Source of the DNA: an uncultured Clostridia bacterium
GTDB taxonomy: Bacteria > Bacillota > Clostridia > Oscillospirales > Oscillospiraceae
DNA length: 44,128 nucleotides
NCBI GenBank assembly: GCA_946625125.1
Contig: CAMOSU010000007.1
Span: 1-44,128, forward strand
Direction: 5' to 3'
In this document: in pieces, positions 1-9,024 of the stretch
Layout: each line of letters starts with the position of its first letter
Numbering within the stretch: position 1 is the first letter of the stretch
Made by a program: the position numbers and the translations under genes
Notes under the pieces: generated by a model
The model's input: only the letters and a program-made list of their open reading frames with translations
The model's database searches: none
Told to the model about the DNA's origin: nothing

Positions 1-204
1 GCGGACGGCAGAGTGCCGTCCCTACAGGCGCGTCATTCTGAGCGAAGCGAAGAATCCGTACCCCCGTCCCCTGCGAGCGGGAGGATGCGGACGGCAGAGC
101 GCCGTCCCTACAGGCGCGTCATTCTGAGCGAAGCGAAGAATCCGTACCCCTGTCCCCTGCGGGCGGGGTATAGCGGACGGCAGAGTGCCGTCCCTACAGG
201 CGGG
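1..204. repeat. Tandem intergenic repeat, unit about 87 bp
   Basis: Two units and a third partial one lie in tandem. Each combines a small inverted element (GGACGGCAGAGTGCCGTCC, at about 3, 90 and 175) with a second element starting GTCATTCTGAGCGAAG (32-59 and 118-145). Relatives of both occur elsewhere in the window (about 2740-2800, 12005-12063, 19395-19521), always between genes. No credible gene is seen here. The structure resembles REP-like dispersed repeats; the function is unknown. Confidence 0.8.
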
Positions 205-269
205 CTCCTACGGAGTCTTTCAGGCCGACCCTTGGCCGCTGAATCGTTTTTGAATTGGAGGTTTTCGGA

Positions 270-1850
270 ATGGAAGGACAATCGTATACACCTATGGCTC
301 CCGTGGAACAGGAGAAAAATTTCGGGGGCGCTCCGGTCAATCCCCAGGCTGACGGGACCGGGGCCGCTGACATCCAAAGTCCACCCCAGACGGGGGGGAT
401 TTCCCTTCGGCCGCCCTACCCCAAGCGCCGGGGGACCGGAAGGGACCTGGCCCTGGCGGGGGTGCTGCTGGGCTTCTGCTTCCTGCTCTGGGACGCCCTG
501 TGCTGGGCCGCCGGCCTGGGTCTGGGGGAGGCCATTGGTCTGTTGGCTCTCCTCCCCGCGGCCCTGCTCTATTTGCGGAAGCGTCCGGGACGGCTGGGCG
601 GCTCAGGCTGGCTCTGGGCTGGCTTGTACGCTCTGGGCTCCGTCAGCCTGGCCCTGTCGGGGGACGGGATTTTGAAGGCCCTGACTCTCCCGGCCCTGTC
701 CCTGCTGCTGCTTCTGGTAATCTATGAGCGGCTGGGGCTCTGGACCGGCGCAGGCCTGAAAAGCCGCCTGGGGGACATTTTCGTAAGCTTTTCCATGAGC
801 TATGGCCGCCTGGGGGCCGGAATCTGGGCTCTGACCCACACAGGCGCCGAGGACAGCCGACGCGGCAGGCACAGTCGGGCTGTTCTGGCAGGCCTGCTCT
901 GCGCCGTCCCCGTCCTGCTGCTGGTGGTGCCTCTGCTGATTTCCTCCGACGCGGCCTTTGAGGGGCTGGTGGGAGCCCTGGACTGGTCTGTGGCCGGACG
1001 GGGGCTGTTGGCCCTGGGCTGCGGCGGCTTTATGGCCCTGCTGCTGTTCACTCTGCTTTTCAGCTCTGACCGGGGACCGGCCCGACGGACGCCCGGCCTG
1101 GGAAAAGGCCTGGAGCCCGTGGCTGTTTCCGCCTTCCTGGGGGCCATCAGCGCAGCCTATGTGCTGTACCTGCTGTCACAATTCGCCTATTTTACCGACG
1201 CCTTCCGGGGCCTGCTTCCCAAGGATTTCACCGTGGCGGAATACGCCCGCCGGGGCTTCTTTGAGATGTGTACCATCGTCGCCGTGAACCTGGCCTTGAT
1301 GGTCTTGGCTCTGGGGGCGGTGCGGAAGGAGGCAGGCCGGGTTCCCGGACCCGTCAAGGGGCTGTCCCTCTTCCTCTGTCTCTTCTCTCTGGGGCTGGTG
1401 GCCACGGCCCTCTCCAAGATGGTGCTCTACATGGGCAGCTTCGGTCTGACCCGGCTGCGGGTGCTGACCTCTGTGTTCATGGTGTATCTGGCGGTGGTGG
1501 TCCTGGCGGTGGCTCTGCGGCTCTATGCCAAAAAGCTGCCGGTGCTGCGGCTGGCGGCAGCCCTGGGCATGGCGGTGCTGATTGGGCTGAGTCTGTCCAA
1601 TGTGGACGGTATTGTGGCCCGATACAACGTAGACGCCTGGAAAAGCGGCAGGCTGGACAGCCTGGATATGGAGACCATCTGCTGGCTGGGAGACGGCGCG
1701 GTTCCCACCCTGACGGAGCTGGCCCGGGACCCTGACCCGGAGATTCGGAAGGCCGCCCAAACAGAGCTGCGCAGCCGAGACCAGGAGGAGGACTGGAGAA
1801 GCTGGAACCTGATCGCCCAGGAAGCTGCGGACGCCATGCAGAAGCGGTAA
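270..1850 (+). CDS. DUF4173-like polytopic membrane protein
   Basis: This 526-residue protein has a Gly/Pro-rich cytoplasmic N-terminus of about 45 residues followed by roughly ten hydrophobic segments. Features matching the DUF4173/DUF4153 type include the YARRGFFEMC segment followed by NLALMVLAL near residue 330, and the late NVDGIVARYN motif after the last span. The C-terminal 80 residues are soluble and helical (PDPEIRKAAQTELRSRD), like a short HEAT-type repeat. I chose the ATG at 270 because GGAGG lies 8 bases upstream; an in-frame TTG at 255 is also open but overlaps that site. The family has no established function. The gene appears to stand alone, with a small membrane protein gene 77 bp downstream. 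Confidence 0.8.
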   Translation: MEGQSYTPMAPVEQEKNFGGAPVNPQADGTGAADIQSPPQTGGISLRPPYPKRRGTGRDLALAGVLLGFCFLLWDALCWAAGLGLGEAIGLLALLPAALLYLRKRPGRLGGSGWLWAGLYALGSVSLALSGDGILKALTLPALSLLLLLVIYERLGLWTGAGLKSRLGDIFVSFSMSYGRLGAGIWALTHTGAEDSRRGRHSRAVLAGLLCAVPVLLLVVPLLISSDAAFEGLVGALDWSVAGRGLLALGCGGFMALLLFTLLFSSDRGPARRTPGLGKGLEPVAVSAFLGAISAAYVLYLLSQFAYFTDAFRGLLPKDFTVAEYARRGFFEMCTIVAVNLALMVLALGAVRKEAGRVPGPVKGLSLFLCLFSLGLVATALSKMVLYMGSFGLTRLRVLTSVFMVYLAVVVLAVALRLYAKKLPVLRLAAALGMAVLIGLSLSNVDGIVARYNVDAWKSGRLDSLDMETICWLGDGAVPTLTELARDPDPEIRKAAQTELRSRDQEEDWRSWNLIAQEAADAMQKR

Positions 1851-1927
1851 ATCGGGATTTGGCGAACCGCCCGTAGGGGCCGATGATACATAATCCGACT
1901 CGCGGTACCGGAAGGGAGCATCTGACT

Positions 1928-2287
1928 GTGAATCTTACGCAAAAGCTGAAGAATCATTCCTATGCGTGGAGCACGGCAGGGTTGTTTTTGTTCCGAGTCC
2001 TCAGCGTAATGCGGCTCATTCGGATTTCTCTGCTGTCCTATTCAGACCGGTTCATGCGGTCTTCGGTGCTTCTCAAAGGTCTGTCGGAGTACCGTTTGGC
2101 TCTGTTTTCCGATGTCAGGATTCTGATTTGGACGGTCCTGATGGCTGTGGCGTCTGTGTGCGCCCTGGTGCTGTGCATCAGGGCAGTCTCCAGAGAAGAA
2201 AGGGGCTCTCTTGTGTGTACGGTCCTGACAGCTATGCAGCCGTTTTTCTTCTGGATTTGGTTCCGTTGGAACTTTTTTCACTTTTAA
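1928..2287 (+). CDS. Small hypothetical membrane protein
   Basis: A 119-residue protein with three hydrophobic stretches: about residues 14-35 (STAGLFLFRVLSVMRLI), 63-85 (ILIWTVLMAVASVCALVLCI) and 95-115. It ends in an aromatic tail (WIWFRWNFFHF). I chose the GTG at 1928 because AAGGGAG lies 9 bases upstream; the open frame extends to 1883, but that part overlaps repeat-like sequence. I do not recognise the family. It follows the DUF4173-like gene and may be cotranscribed. GC content is lower than in its neighbours, as is common for small membrane proteins. Confidence 0.6.
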   Translation: MNLTQKLKNHSYAWSTAGLFLFRVLSVMRLIRISLLSYSDRFMRSSVLLKGLSEYRLALFSDVRILIWTVLMAVASVCALVLCIRAVSREERGSLVCTVLTAMQPFFFWIWFRWNFFHF

Positions 2288-2342
2288 TGAGCAAGCAAGC
2301 CACGGAGAAGCGTTTTTTGCTTCTCCGGGGCTTGCTTCGCGG

Positions 2343-2520
2343 GCAGGGTGCGGCGGGACGGGAAACCCGTCCACTGTGGGTTGTGCCGCATCGAAGGTAC
2401 GGGGCGTCGAGGACGCCGCCCCCTACGGGGGGAGGGCGGGACGGGAACCCCGTCCCCTGCGGGTTGTGCCGCATCGAAGGTGGGGCGTCGAGGACGCCGC
2501 CCCCTACGGGGGGAAAACAA
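2343..2520. repeat. Tandem pair of GC-rich intergenic repeats
   Basis: Two near-identical copies of about 80 bp lie end to end, at about 2353-2432 and 2437-2512. Each begins with the inverted element GGGACGGGAAACCCGTCC, continues with GTTGTGCCGCATCGAAGG, and ends with GGGGCGTCGAGGACGCCGCC and CCCTACGGGGGG. A diverged relative lies at 7474-7555. All reading frames through the block are low-complexity and repeat-derived, so I call no gene. Confidence 0.8.
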
Positions 2521-2526
2521 AACGAT

Positions 2527-2680
2527 TACGCCGTAGGGGCGAGCATCGCTCGTCCGGTTTGCGCAGCAAACAATCGGATGCGTCAGCAGCCGATTCGGCA
2601 GCGTACCGTTTCATGGTTTGTTTTCGATTGTCCCGGCGGCGCTGGATTTGCCTGGGGCAAATTGTCCGCCCATGGCTGAC
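2527..2680 (+). repeat. About 150-bp dispersed repeat, direct-orientation copy
   Basis: This block starts CGCCGTAGGGGCGAGCATCG, passes through CAATCGGATGCGTCAGCAGC, and ends near GGATTTGCCTGGGGCAA. An inverted copy lies at about 11800-11975 with most bases conserved. Neither copy has a sustained coding frame. The remainder, 2681-2834, holds short inverted fragments (around GGCCCAAATCTCTGATTTGG and two GCCGTCCCTACCGGCG elements). No gene is seen. Confidence 0.75.
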
Positions 2681-2834
2681 CGGACGGCTGATAAGTGACG
2701 GCCCAAATCTCTGATTTGGCTGCCGGAACTTATGCAGAGCAGAGCCGTCCCTACCGGCGGGCGCGGAAGGGGGACGCCGGACGGCAAAGTGCCGTCCCTA
2801 CCGGCGAGGGCTGCCGGCGCCGCTCAATCCGCTG

Positions 2835-4013
2835 CTACACAATTTGGAGGATATAGCCCTTCAGATACAGGCTCTGCTCCGCGTTCAGGGCGGCGGGGTG
2901 GTCCCGGGACTGGATCAGGGTCTCGATGAGGCGGACCCTGCGGCCGGAGTCGGCGGCGGCCTCCCGGAGCATCTGCAAAAACAGCTCCGGGGTCATGAAC
3001 TGGGAGCAGGAGCAGGTGATCAGATACCCGCCGGGAGCCGTCACCCGCATACAGCGGAGGTTCAGCTCCTTGTAGCCCCGGTAGGCGGCCTCCAGGGCCT
3101 TTTTGCTCTTGGCAAAGGCCGGGGGATCGCAGATCACGGTATCGAAGCGCTTTCCCGCCTCGTCGCAGTCCTTCATGTAGTCAAAGACGTTGGCGGCCAC
3201 GGTTTGTATCTTCTCCTCCGCCCCGTTCAAGGCGGCGTTGCGCCGCAGCATCTCCAGGGCGCTCTCGGACACGTCCACCGCCTCCACGGAGCTTGCCCCA
3301 TAGAGGGCCGCATGGATGGCGAAGCCCCCGGTGTGGGAGCAGAGGTCCAGCACGGAGCGGCCCGGGCAGTAGGGCTTGATGCGGCCCCGGTTCTCCTGCT
3401 GGTCCAGGAAGTGCCCGGTTTTCTGGCCCCCAGGAATGTCCACCAGCATCCGGGCCTCGTGCTCCACAATCTCCACCTCCGGCGGCACCTGGCCGTAGAG
3501 GACCCCGGTGATCTGGGGCAGGCCCTCCTTCTCCCGAACCGGCACGTCATCCCGCTCGTAGATGCCCTTGGGCTGAATGATGTCAACCAGTGCTGCCACC
3601 AGTTGATCCTTGATCCTCTCCATGCCCAGGCTCAGGATCTGGAGGGAGAGATAGTCTCCGAACTTGTCCACCGTGAGACCGGGCAGGCCGTCGGACTCCC
3701 CGAAGACCACCCGGCAGGCGTTGGAGAAGCCCAGGCTCCGGCGGTAGTCCCAGGCGGCCTGGAGGCGGCGGCGGAAGAAGGCGGCGTCCACCGTTTCATT
3801 TTTGTCCCGGCTCAGGACCCGGACGGTGATTTTGGATTGGCTGTTGAAGAAGCCCCAGGCCAAAAAGCGCAGGCGGCTGTCCAGAATCTCCACCAGCTCT
3901 CCGTCCCGGCAGAGATCGTCCACCCAGTCGATTTCGTTGTCATAGACCCAGAGCTTCCCGGCCCGGAGATCCAGCTCCTCGCCTCTGCGGAGGCAGACCT
4001 GTCCCCGCTCCAT
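2835..4013 (-). CDS. Class I SAM-dependent rRNA (cytosine-C5) methyltransferase, RlmI-like
   Basis: A 392-residue cytosolic enzyme predicted to methylate 23S rRNA at cytosine C5 using S-adenosylmethionine. The first 75 residues form a PUA-like RNA-binding module (VCLRRGEELDLRAGKLWVY). The catalytic domain follows, with the SAM-binding motif VLDLCSHTGGFAIHAA and the motif IV block DTVICDPPAF. A late CSCSQF block supplies the family's second cysteine region. I chose the ATG at 4013 because it overlaps the galE stop by one base (TGATG), implying translational coupling. A longer in-frame start lies inside galE and is less likely. The family is clear; the exact rRNA position is not visible from sequence. 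Confidence 0.9.
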   Translation of the reverse strand: MERGQVCLRRGEELDLRAGKLWVYDNEIDWVDDLCRDGELVEILDSRLRFLAWGFFNSQSKITVRVLSRDKNETVDAAFFRRRLQAAWDYRRSLGFSNACRVVFGESDGLPGLTVDKFGDYLSLQILSLGMERIKDQLVAALVDIIQPKGIYERDDVPVREKEGLPQITGVLYGQVPPEVEIVEHEARMLVDIPGGQKTGHFLDQQENRGRIKPYCPGRSVLDLCSHTGGFAIHAALYGASSVEAVDVSESALEMLRRNAALNGAEEKIQTVAANVFDYMKDCDEAGKRFDTVICDPPAFAKSKKALEAAYRGYKELNLRCMRVTAPGGYLITCSCSQFMTPELFLQMLREAAADSGRRVRLIETLIQSRDHPAALNAEQSLYLKGYILQIV

Positions 4014-5020
4014 CAGCCCTCGGCCACCCGGGTCTGGATGAAGTGCCAGGCGTCCCGGCACATATCGTCCACGCTCTTCTCCGCCCTCCAGTGCAGCTCC
4101 TCATGAGCCCGGGTGGGATTGGCATAGACCTCCGCCAGATCGCCGTCCCGGCGGGCTCCGATGACGTAAGGCACCGGCACACCGTTGACCTTCTGGAAGG
4201 CGTTCACCAGCTCCAGCACGGAGACCCCGTCGCCGGTCCCCAGGTTGAAGGCCTCGGCCCCGGTGTGGGACTCCGCGTACTCCAGGGCGGAGATATGACC
4301 CTTGGCCAAATCCACCACATGCAGATAATCCCGCAGGCAGGTGCCGTCCCGGGTGGGATAGTCGCTGCCGAAGATGGTAAGCCGGGGGAGCTGTCCCGCC
4401 GCCACCCGGGCCACATAGGGCATGAGATTGTTGGGAATGCCGTTGGGATCGTCCCCCAGCAGGCCGGATTCATGGGCGCCGATGGGGTTGAAGTAGCGCA
4501 GCAGCACGGCGGTGAAGCCGGGCTTGGCTGCGCAGTAATCCCGGAGGATCTGCTCGATCATCACCTTGGTCCAGCCGTAGGGGTTGGTGGCGGAGGTGTC
4601 CATGTCCTCGGTGTAGGGGCTCTCGTTCTTGGGGCCGTAGACCGTGGCGGAGGAGGAGAAGACGAGCTTGGAGCAGCCGTGGCGCTCCATGGTCTCCAGC
4701 AGGGTCAGGGTGCTGTCCAGATTGTTGCGGTAGTAGCGCAGGGGAATCTGTACGCTCTCCCCCACCGCCTTCAGGCCTGCGAAGTGGATCACCGCGTCGA
4801 TGGGATTCTCGGCAAAGACCCGCTCCAGGGCGGGGCCGTCCGTCACGTCGATGTCGTATACCTTGGGGAGCTTTCCGGTGATTCGCTCAATGCGCTGGGG
4901 AACATCCCGGCTGGCATTGAAGAAATTGTCGGCTATGACAACCTCATAGCCCTTTTGCAGCAGCTCCACGCAGGTGTGGGAGCCAATGTACCCGGCTCCG
5001 CCGGTGACAAGAATGGTCAT
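4013..5020 (-). CDS. galE: UDP-glucose 4-epimerase
   Basis: A 335-residue short-chain dehydrogenase-type epimerase interconverting UDP-glucose and UDP-galactose (Leloir pathway and surface sugar supply). It has the N-terminal NAD-binding motif TGGAGYIGSH, the FSSSATVYG segment with the catalytic Ser/Thr region, and the NPYGWTK block carrying the YxxxK pair. Other family motifs are LRYFNPIGAH and DGTCLRDYLHV. The length is typical. GGAGG lies just upstream of the ATG. The stop overlaps the methyltransferase start downstream, and the 3' end of the lipoprotein gene lies about 40 bp upstream. Confidence 0.97.
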   Translation of the reverse strand: MTILVTGGAGYIGSHTCVELLQKGYEVVIADNFFNASRDVPQRIERITGKLPKVYDIDVTDGPALERVFAENPIDAVIHFAGLKAVGESVQIPLRYYRNNLDSTLTLLETMERHGCSKLVFSSSATVYGPKNESPYTEDMDTSATNPYGWTKVMIEQILRDYCAAKPGFTAVLLRYFNPIGAHESGLLGDDPNGIPNNLMPYVARVAAGQLPRLTIFGSDYPTRDGTCLRDYLHVVDLAKGHISALEYAESHTGAEAFNLGTGDGVSVLELVNAFQKVNGVPVPYVIGARRDGDLAEVYANPTRAHEELHWRAEKSVDDMCRDAWHFIQTRVAEG

Positions 5021-5060
5021 TGTTTTTTCCTCCGTAATATAGTTTGATTCCCGTATTTGT

Positions 5061-6818
5061 TTATTCCAGTCCTGGATTGATGCTCTCCAGCTCCGAGCCG
5101 TAGAGCTTCCAGTAGTATTCCAGAGCGTCCCGGTACAGGCTTGGGTAGGGGATTCCGAAGGCCTTCTCCACGCTTAAGCCGTTGACAATGGCGTTCACCG
5201 CGGCGTCCATCCCGAAGCGCTGTCCCAGATATTCCAAAAACACCATGGCTTCCCCGTAGCTCAGAGAATTGGGGTCCTCATCCTTACGCTTTCCGTTGCT
5301 CTGACCCCGAACCTCCTGGACGGAGCTGTTGTCTGTCACCAGGTTCTCGCTGAAGCTCCCGGCCTCCGGACACAGCAGCGTGCAGATCCCCATGGCCCGG
5401 ACCCAGGCCTCGTAGCTTCCGCATTGGTTTTGCTCCGTCAATCGCTTCGTGAGCCTCCAACGGTCCTGTTCAAAGTCCCGCTCCTCCTGGGTCAGCTTTT
5501 CCGGCTCTCCCAGGGTGGTATAGTTCAGAAAGGACTCAAAGTCCGCCAGGTACTCATCTATGGAAAACGGAATCGGGGGAATGCCAAGGTGCTCCGCGAT
5601 TCCCTCATCCATCCAAGCCTGCTCCTTGCTCCAGCCGGGCTCATGCAAAAGCAGATGCACCGTCTCATGCCAGACAGAATACGGATGGCCCAGAAGAATC
5701 GAGCCGGTACTGTAATCGGCCCAAGAGCCTCCGTTGGTTCCCTGCACTATTTGGAAATGGATCGGCATCTGGGCAAAGCTTGTCTCCGCGTCTGCCAGAG
5801 CGGAGGGGGCCTCCCGGCCAATCTGCTCCATAAGGCCCTTCATCCCCCGGTAGTACTCACAGAGCCATTCATAGAACCCATCGGGATGCTCCACACAGCG
5901 GCTGTCTTGCACGGAGAAGCGGATGTTGCCAATCCGTACACAACAGATCGCGTGGGGCTCGGACTCCACCTGCATCCCAGCCAGCTCCCGATTTTCCGGG
6001 GGCAGGCTCAGAGCCGAAGCAAGACCGAGCTTTTCCCCAAGGGCGGGCAAAAGCTCCGCGGTGTCCTCCGCTTCCCGGAGGGCCTCAAGCCCTCCCTTTT
6101 CCAACAGGGAGGCAGTCAGACAGCGGGCTGTGCTCCGAGCTGCCAGTACGGTTTCCGGGTCCGAAATCAGAGGGGACAGAAAGATGGGAGAGCAGGAGGC
6201 TGTGTAGGCATGGTACGGGTCCGCATAGTAGCTTCTCAGCAGTTCGTCCTCCCCTTGGCCGAAGACGCACTCCGTCAGTCCCGCCCTCTGCCATGGCAGG
6301 GGCAGGTCGTAGGCCGCCCCCAGAAGCAGGTCCCGAACGCTGCCCTCCTCCAGTTGCTGCGGGGTGCAGAAAATCTGATCTCTCACCTGCACGGCGCCGC
6401 CTGTGAGGGTCTCCTTTACCAAATAGACCCTGAGCTTTTCCGCCCTTAGCCCTGTAAGCTGCTCCGCCGCCGCAAGATCCTGCCACAAAAGCAAGGCACA
6501 GCGCCGAAGCTGTTCTTCTTCATAGATTCGCTTCTCCATGTGCAGGGCGAAGGCGTCCAGGGAGAGCTTTCTGGTTTGAAACACCGCCAGATAGTCCTCC
6601 TCCCGGGGATGCGAGTCCTCGCTTATGACCGCCTCCGCCAGCACCGCCTCCATTGCTTCCCGGGAGAGGGGCTCAGGCTCGCCCTGGGTGGTCTCCCCGC
6701 CCGAGGCAGTGACCGCCGTTGGATTTTGTTCTGTGTCGGCAGGCTGACCGTCCGGAACAGCGCAGGCCCCCAGAAGCAGGGCTGCGGCCAATAACAGACA
6801 TGTGATTTTTAGATTCAT
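5061..6818 (-). CDS. Lipoprotein with HExxH gluzincin-type metallopeptidase motif
   Basis: A 585-residue secreted lipoprotein. The N-terminus is a type II signal peptide with lipobox LLGAC and predicted lipidated Cys19. Near residue 383 is WHETVH, an HExxH zinc motif. Sixteen residues after the second histidine comes the glutamate of WMDEG, the spacing expected of a third zinc ligand in gluzincins. The surrounding helix (YSVWHETVHLLLHE) is typical of peptidase domains. The rest (about 1-330 and 430-585) matches no family I recognise. The start overlaps the MogA/MoaB-family stop by four bases (ATGA), and a GGGAGGGAAAAGG site precedes it. Substrate unknown; peptidase activity is inferred from the motif only. 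Confidence 0.75.
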   Translation of the reverse strand: MNLKITCLLLAAALLLGACAVPDGQPADTEQNPTAVTASGGETTQGEPEPLSREAMEAVLAEAVISEDSHPREEDYLAVFQTRKLSLDAFALHMEKRIYEEEQLRRCALLLWQDLAAAEQLTGLRAEKLRVYLVKETLTGGAVQVRDQIFCTPQQLEEGSVRDLLLGAAYDLPLPWQRAGLTECVFGQGEDELLRSYYADPYHAYTASCSPIFLSPLISDPETVLAARSTARCLTASLLEKGGLEALREAEDTAELLPALGEKLGLASALSLPPENRELAGMQVESEPHAICCVRIGNIRFSVQDSRCVEHPDGFYEWLCEYYRGMKGLMEQIGREAPSALADAETSFAQMPIHFQIVQGTNGGSWADYSTGSILLGHPYSVWHETVHLLLHEPGWSKEQAWMDEGIAEHLGIPPIPFSIDEYLADFESFLNYTTLGEPEKLTQEERDFEQDRWRLTKRLTEQNQCGSYEAWVRAMGICTLLCPEAGSFSENLVTDNSSVQEVRGQSNGKRKDEDPNSLSYGEAMVFLEYLGQRFGMDAAVNAIVNGLSVEKAFGIPYPSLYRDALEYYWKLYGSELESINPGLE

Positions 6819-7360
6819 TTTCCCTTTTCCCTCCCATCACGCGCGAACATTCCCTCCGTGGGAAGCTGCCCCACGGCGCAGTCCTGGGGACCCTGGGCGC
6901 GCAGCATCTTCAGGCCGTGGGAGATGGCGGGCAGCACGGGCTCCAGATTCTCCATGGCCGCCCTGGGGCTGCCGGGGAGATTGACGATGAGACTCCGGCC
7001 CCGTATGCCTGCGGTGGACCGGGAGAGCATGGCCCGGGGGGTGATTTGCAGGCAGGCTGCCCGCATGGCCTCGGGGATGCCCGGAACCAGGCGTTCGCAC
7101 ACCGCCAGGGTGGCCTCGGGGGTGACGTCCCGGGGGGCGAAGCCTGTGCCGCCGGTGGTGAGCACCAGGGCGGCGTCGGCCTGGCAGGCGGCAATCAGGG
7201 CCGCCTCGATCTGATCCTGTTCGTCCGGCACCAGCACGGGAGGAAGGAGGACATAGCCCGCCTTCTCCACATACGCCGCCAGGGCAGGTCCCGATAGATC
7301 CTCCCGCTCCCCGCGGAAGCAGCGGTCGGAAACCGTGATGATCACAGCAGTATACTCCAT
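6815..7360 (-). CDS. mog: MogA/MoaB-family molybdenum cofactor biosynthesis protein
   Basis: A 181-residue cytosolic protein of the family that adenylylates molybdopterin before metal insertion. Diagnostic motifs are VLTTGGTGFAPRDVTPEAT near residue 75 and the late LIVNLPGSPRAA loop. GAGGAGG lies 7 bases before the ATG at 7360. It overlaps the downstream lipoprotein gene by four bases although the two have no obvious shared function. No other molybdopterin gene lies in the window. The choice between MogA and MoaB roles cannot be settled from this gene alone. Confidence 0.9.
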   Translation of the reverse strand: MEYTAVIITVSDRCFRGEREDLSGPALAAYVEKAGYVLLPPVLVPDEQDQIEAALIAACQADAALVLTTGGTGFAPRDVTPEATLAVCERLVPGIPEAMRAACLQITPRAMLSRSTAGIRGRSLIVNLPGSPRAAMENLEPVLPAISHGLKMLRAQGPQDCAVGQLPTEGMFARDGREKGK

Positions 7361-7465
7361 ATTCCAGCCTCCTCATAACAATAACAGGTAATAAGCTCAC
7401 GGAATGCTGTGCCATGCTGTTTCATATTCCTTATTACTTCTTCCTTTATTCCTTTGCTCTGCCCC

Positions 7466-7757
7466 GATGCGGCGGGACGGGAAACCCGTCCCCTGGGGCG
7501 GATGCGGGCGGGGTGCCGCGGGGCGTCGTGGGTGCCGCCCCCTACGGCGGGAAGGTCCCGAATTTGTCATTGCGAGCCAGTGCGCACACTGGCGTGGCAA
7601 TCCGCGTCCCTCGTCCCTTTTCCAATGTTTTCAAATGGCAATTTGAAAACTCCGCCATTTTCAATTTTCAATTCTCAATTTTCAATTTGTCCATGTGGGG
7701 TACGGGGGACGAGCAATGCTCGCCCCTACAGGCGGGGGCGTGGCGCACGCTGTGCGC
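7466..7757. repeat. Mosaic of intergenic repeats between mog and ahcY
   Basis: The 400-bp gap holds several repeat types. At 7474-7555 is a diverged copy of the 2343-2520 repeat. At 7566-7604 is an element starting GTCATTGCGAGCC whose core, 7575-7592, is a palindrome (GCCAGTG, 4-base loop, CACTGGC). At 7650-7690 there are several TTTTCAATT units. At 7700-7757 are inverted GAGCAATGCTC and GCGCACGCTGTGCGC elements. No gene is seen. Confidence 0.7.
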
Positions 7758-7759
7758 CG

Positions 7760-9004
7760 CTACACCTCCCAGCCTGCCAGGTAGGCCTCCTGCTGGGGGG
7801 TCAGCTTGTCAATTTCCATGCCGATGCCCCGGAGCTTATAGGCGGAAACGGCGTCGTCGATGGTGCTCGGAACGTCGTAGACATCCCTGAGCAGAGTCTT
7901 GCCGCTGCGCATCATGTACTCCAAGGACAGGGCCTGGATGGCAAAGCTCATATCCATGATCTCCGCCGGGTGGCCGTTGCCGGAGGCCAGGTTCACCAGG
8001 CGTCCCTCCGCCAGCAGGTTCAGCACCCGGCCGTCGGGCATTTCGTAGCCCACAATCTCATTGCGGCGGGGGAAGGAGCGGACGGCCATACGGGCCAGCT
8101 CTTCCCCGTTTACCTCCACGTTGAAGTGGCCGGCGTTGGAGAGGAAGGCGTTGTGCTTCATGACGGCGAAGTGCCGGCCTACGATGACGTCCCGGCAGCC
8201 GGTGGTGGTGATGAACAGGTCTCCCAGCGGGGCGGCCTGGTCCATGGGCATGACCCGCATTCCCTCCATGGAGGCCTCCAGGGCCTTGATGGGGTCGATC
8301 TCCGTGACGATGACGTTGGCGCCCATGCCCTTGGCCCGCATGGCCACGCCCCGGCCGCACCAGCCGTAGCCCGCCACCACCACGGTCTTGCCCGCCACCA
8401 GCAGATTGGTGGTGTGCATAATGGCGTCCCAGACGGACTGGCCGGTGCCGTACTTGTTGTCGTAGTAGTGCTTGCACTTGGCGTCGTTGACGTTCATCAT
8501 GGGGAAGGGCAGCTTCCCCGCTTTGGCCCGGGCCTTCAGCCGATGGATGCCGGTGGTGGTCTCCTCGCAGCCGCCGATGAGGCGGTCCGCCAAATGGCTG
8601 TATTCCCCGGTGAGCAGATCCACCAGATCGCCGCCGTCGTCAATGATCAGATCCGGGTGACAGGACAGGGCCGCCACCAGGAGCTTTTTGTATTCCTGGG
8701 CGTTGACCCCATGCACGGCGTAGGTCTCCACCCCCAGAGAGGCCAGCCCCGCCGCCACGTCGTCCTGGGTGGACAGGGGATTGCAGCCTGTGGCGTGGAC
8801 CTCCGCCCCCGCCGCCTGAAGACAGGTGGCCAGATAGGCGGTTTTGGCCTCCATGTGGATGGAGAGGGTGATTTTCTTCCCGGCGAAGGGCTTTTCCCGT
8901 TCCATCCGCTCCCGGATGGCCCCCAGGGCGGGCATAAAATCCTGCACCCAGGCGATTTTCATGCGGCCGTACTCGGCCAGGGACATGTCTCGAACAATGC
9001 TCAT
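7760..9004 (-). CDS. ahcY: Adenosylhomocysteinase
   Basis: A 414-residue cytosolic NAD-dependent enzyme that hydrolyses S-adenosylhomocysteine to adenosine and homocysteine, relieving product inhibition of methyltransferases. Family motifs in order: HMEAKTAYL, NPLSTQDDVAAGL, the IDDGGDLVDLL segment, EETTTGIHRL, and the NAD-binding VVAGYGWCGRGVAMRAKGMG. The length fits the shorter bacterial/archaeal forms; the C-terminus lacks the long tail of eukaryotic enzymes. GGAGG lies 7 bases before the ATG. The gene is transcribed from its own promoter with an inverted repeat (9025-9082). Confidence 0.96.
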   Translation of the reverse strand: MSIVRDMSLAEYGRMKIAWVQDFMPALGAIRERMEREKPFAGKKITLSIHMEAKTAYLATCLQAAGAEVHATGCNPLSTQDDVAAGLASLGVETYAVHGVNAQEYKKLLVAALSCHPDLIIDDGGDLVDLLTGEYSHLADRLIGGCEETTTGIHRLKARAKAGKLPFPMMNVNDAKCKHYYDNKYGTGQSVWDAIMHTTNLLVAGKTVVVAGYGWCGRGVAMRAKGMGANVIVTEIDPIKALEASMEGMRVMPMDQAAPLGDLFITTTGCRDVIVGRHFAVMKHNAFLSNAGHFNVEVNGEELARMAVRSFPRRNEIVGYEMPDGRVLNLLAEGRLVNLASGNGHPAEIMDMSFAIQALSLEYMMRSGKTLLRDVYDVPSTIDDAVSAYKLRGIGMEIDKLTPQQEAYLAGWEV

Positions 9005-9024
9005 TGGAACCTCCGTATCAGTTT

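Noticed and set aside
2288-2834. Several 60-110 residue open frames in the repeat block
   Set aside because: They translate repeat units (RRGRRPLRGE-like), exist in several frames and strands, and have no ribosome sites.
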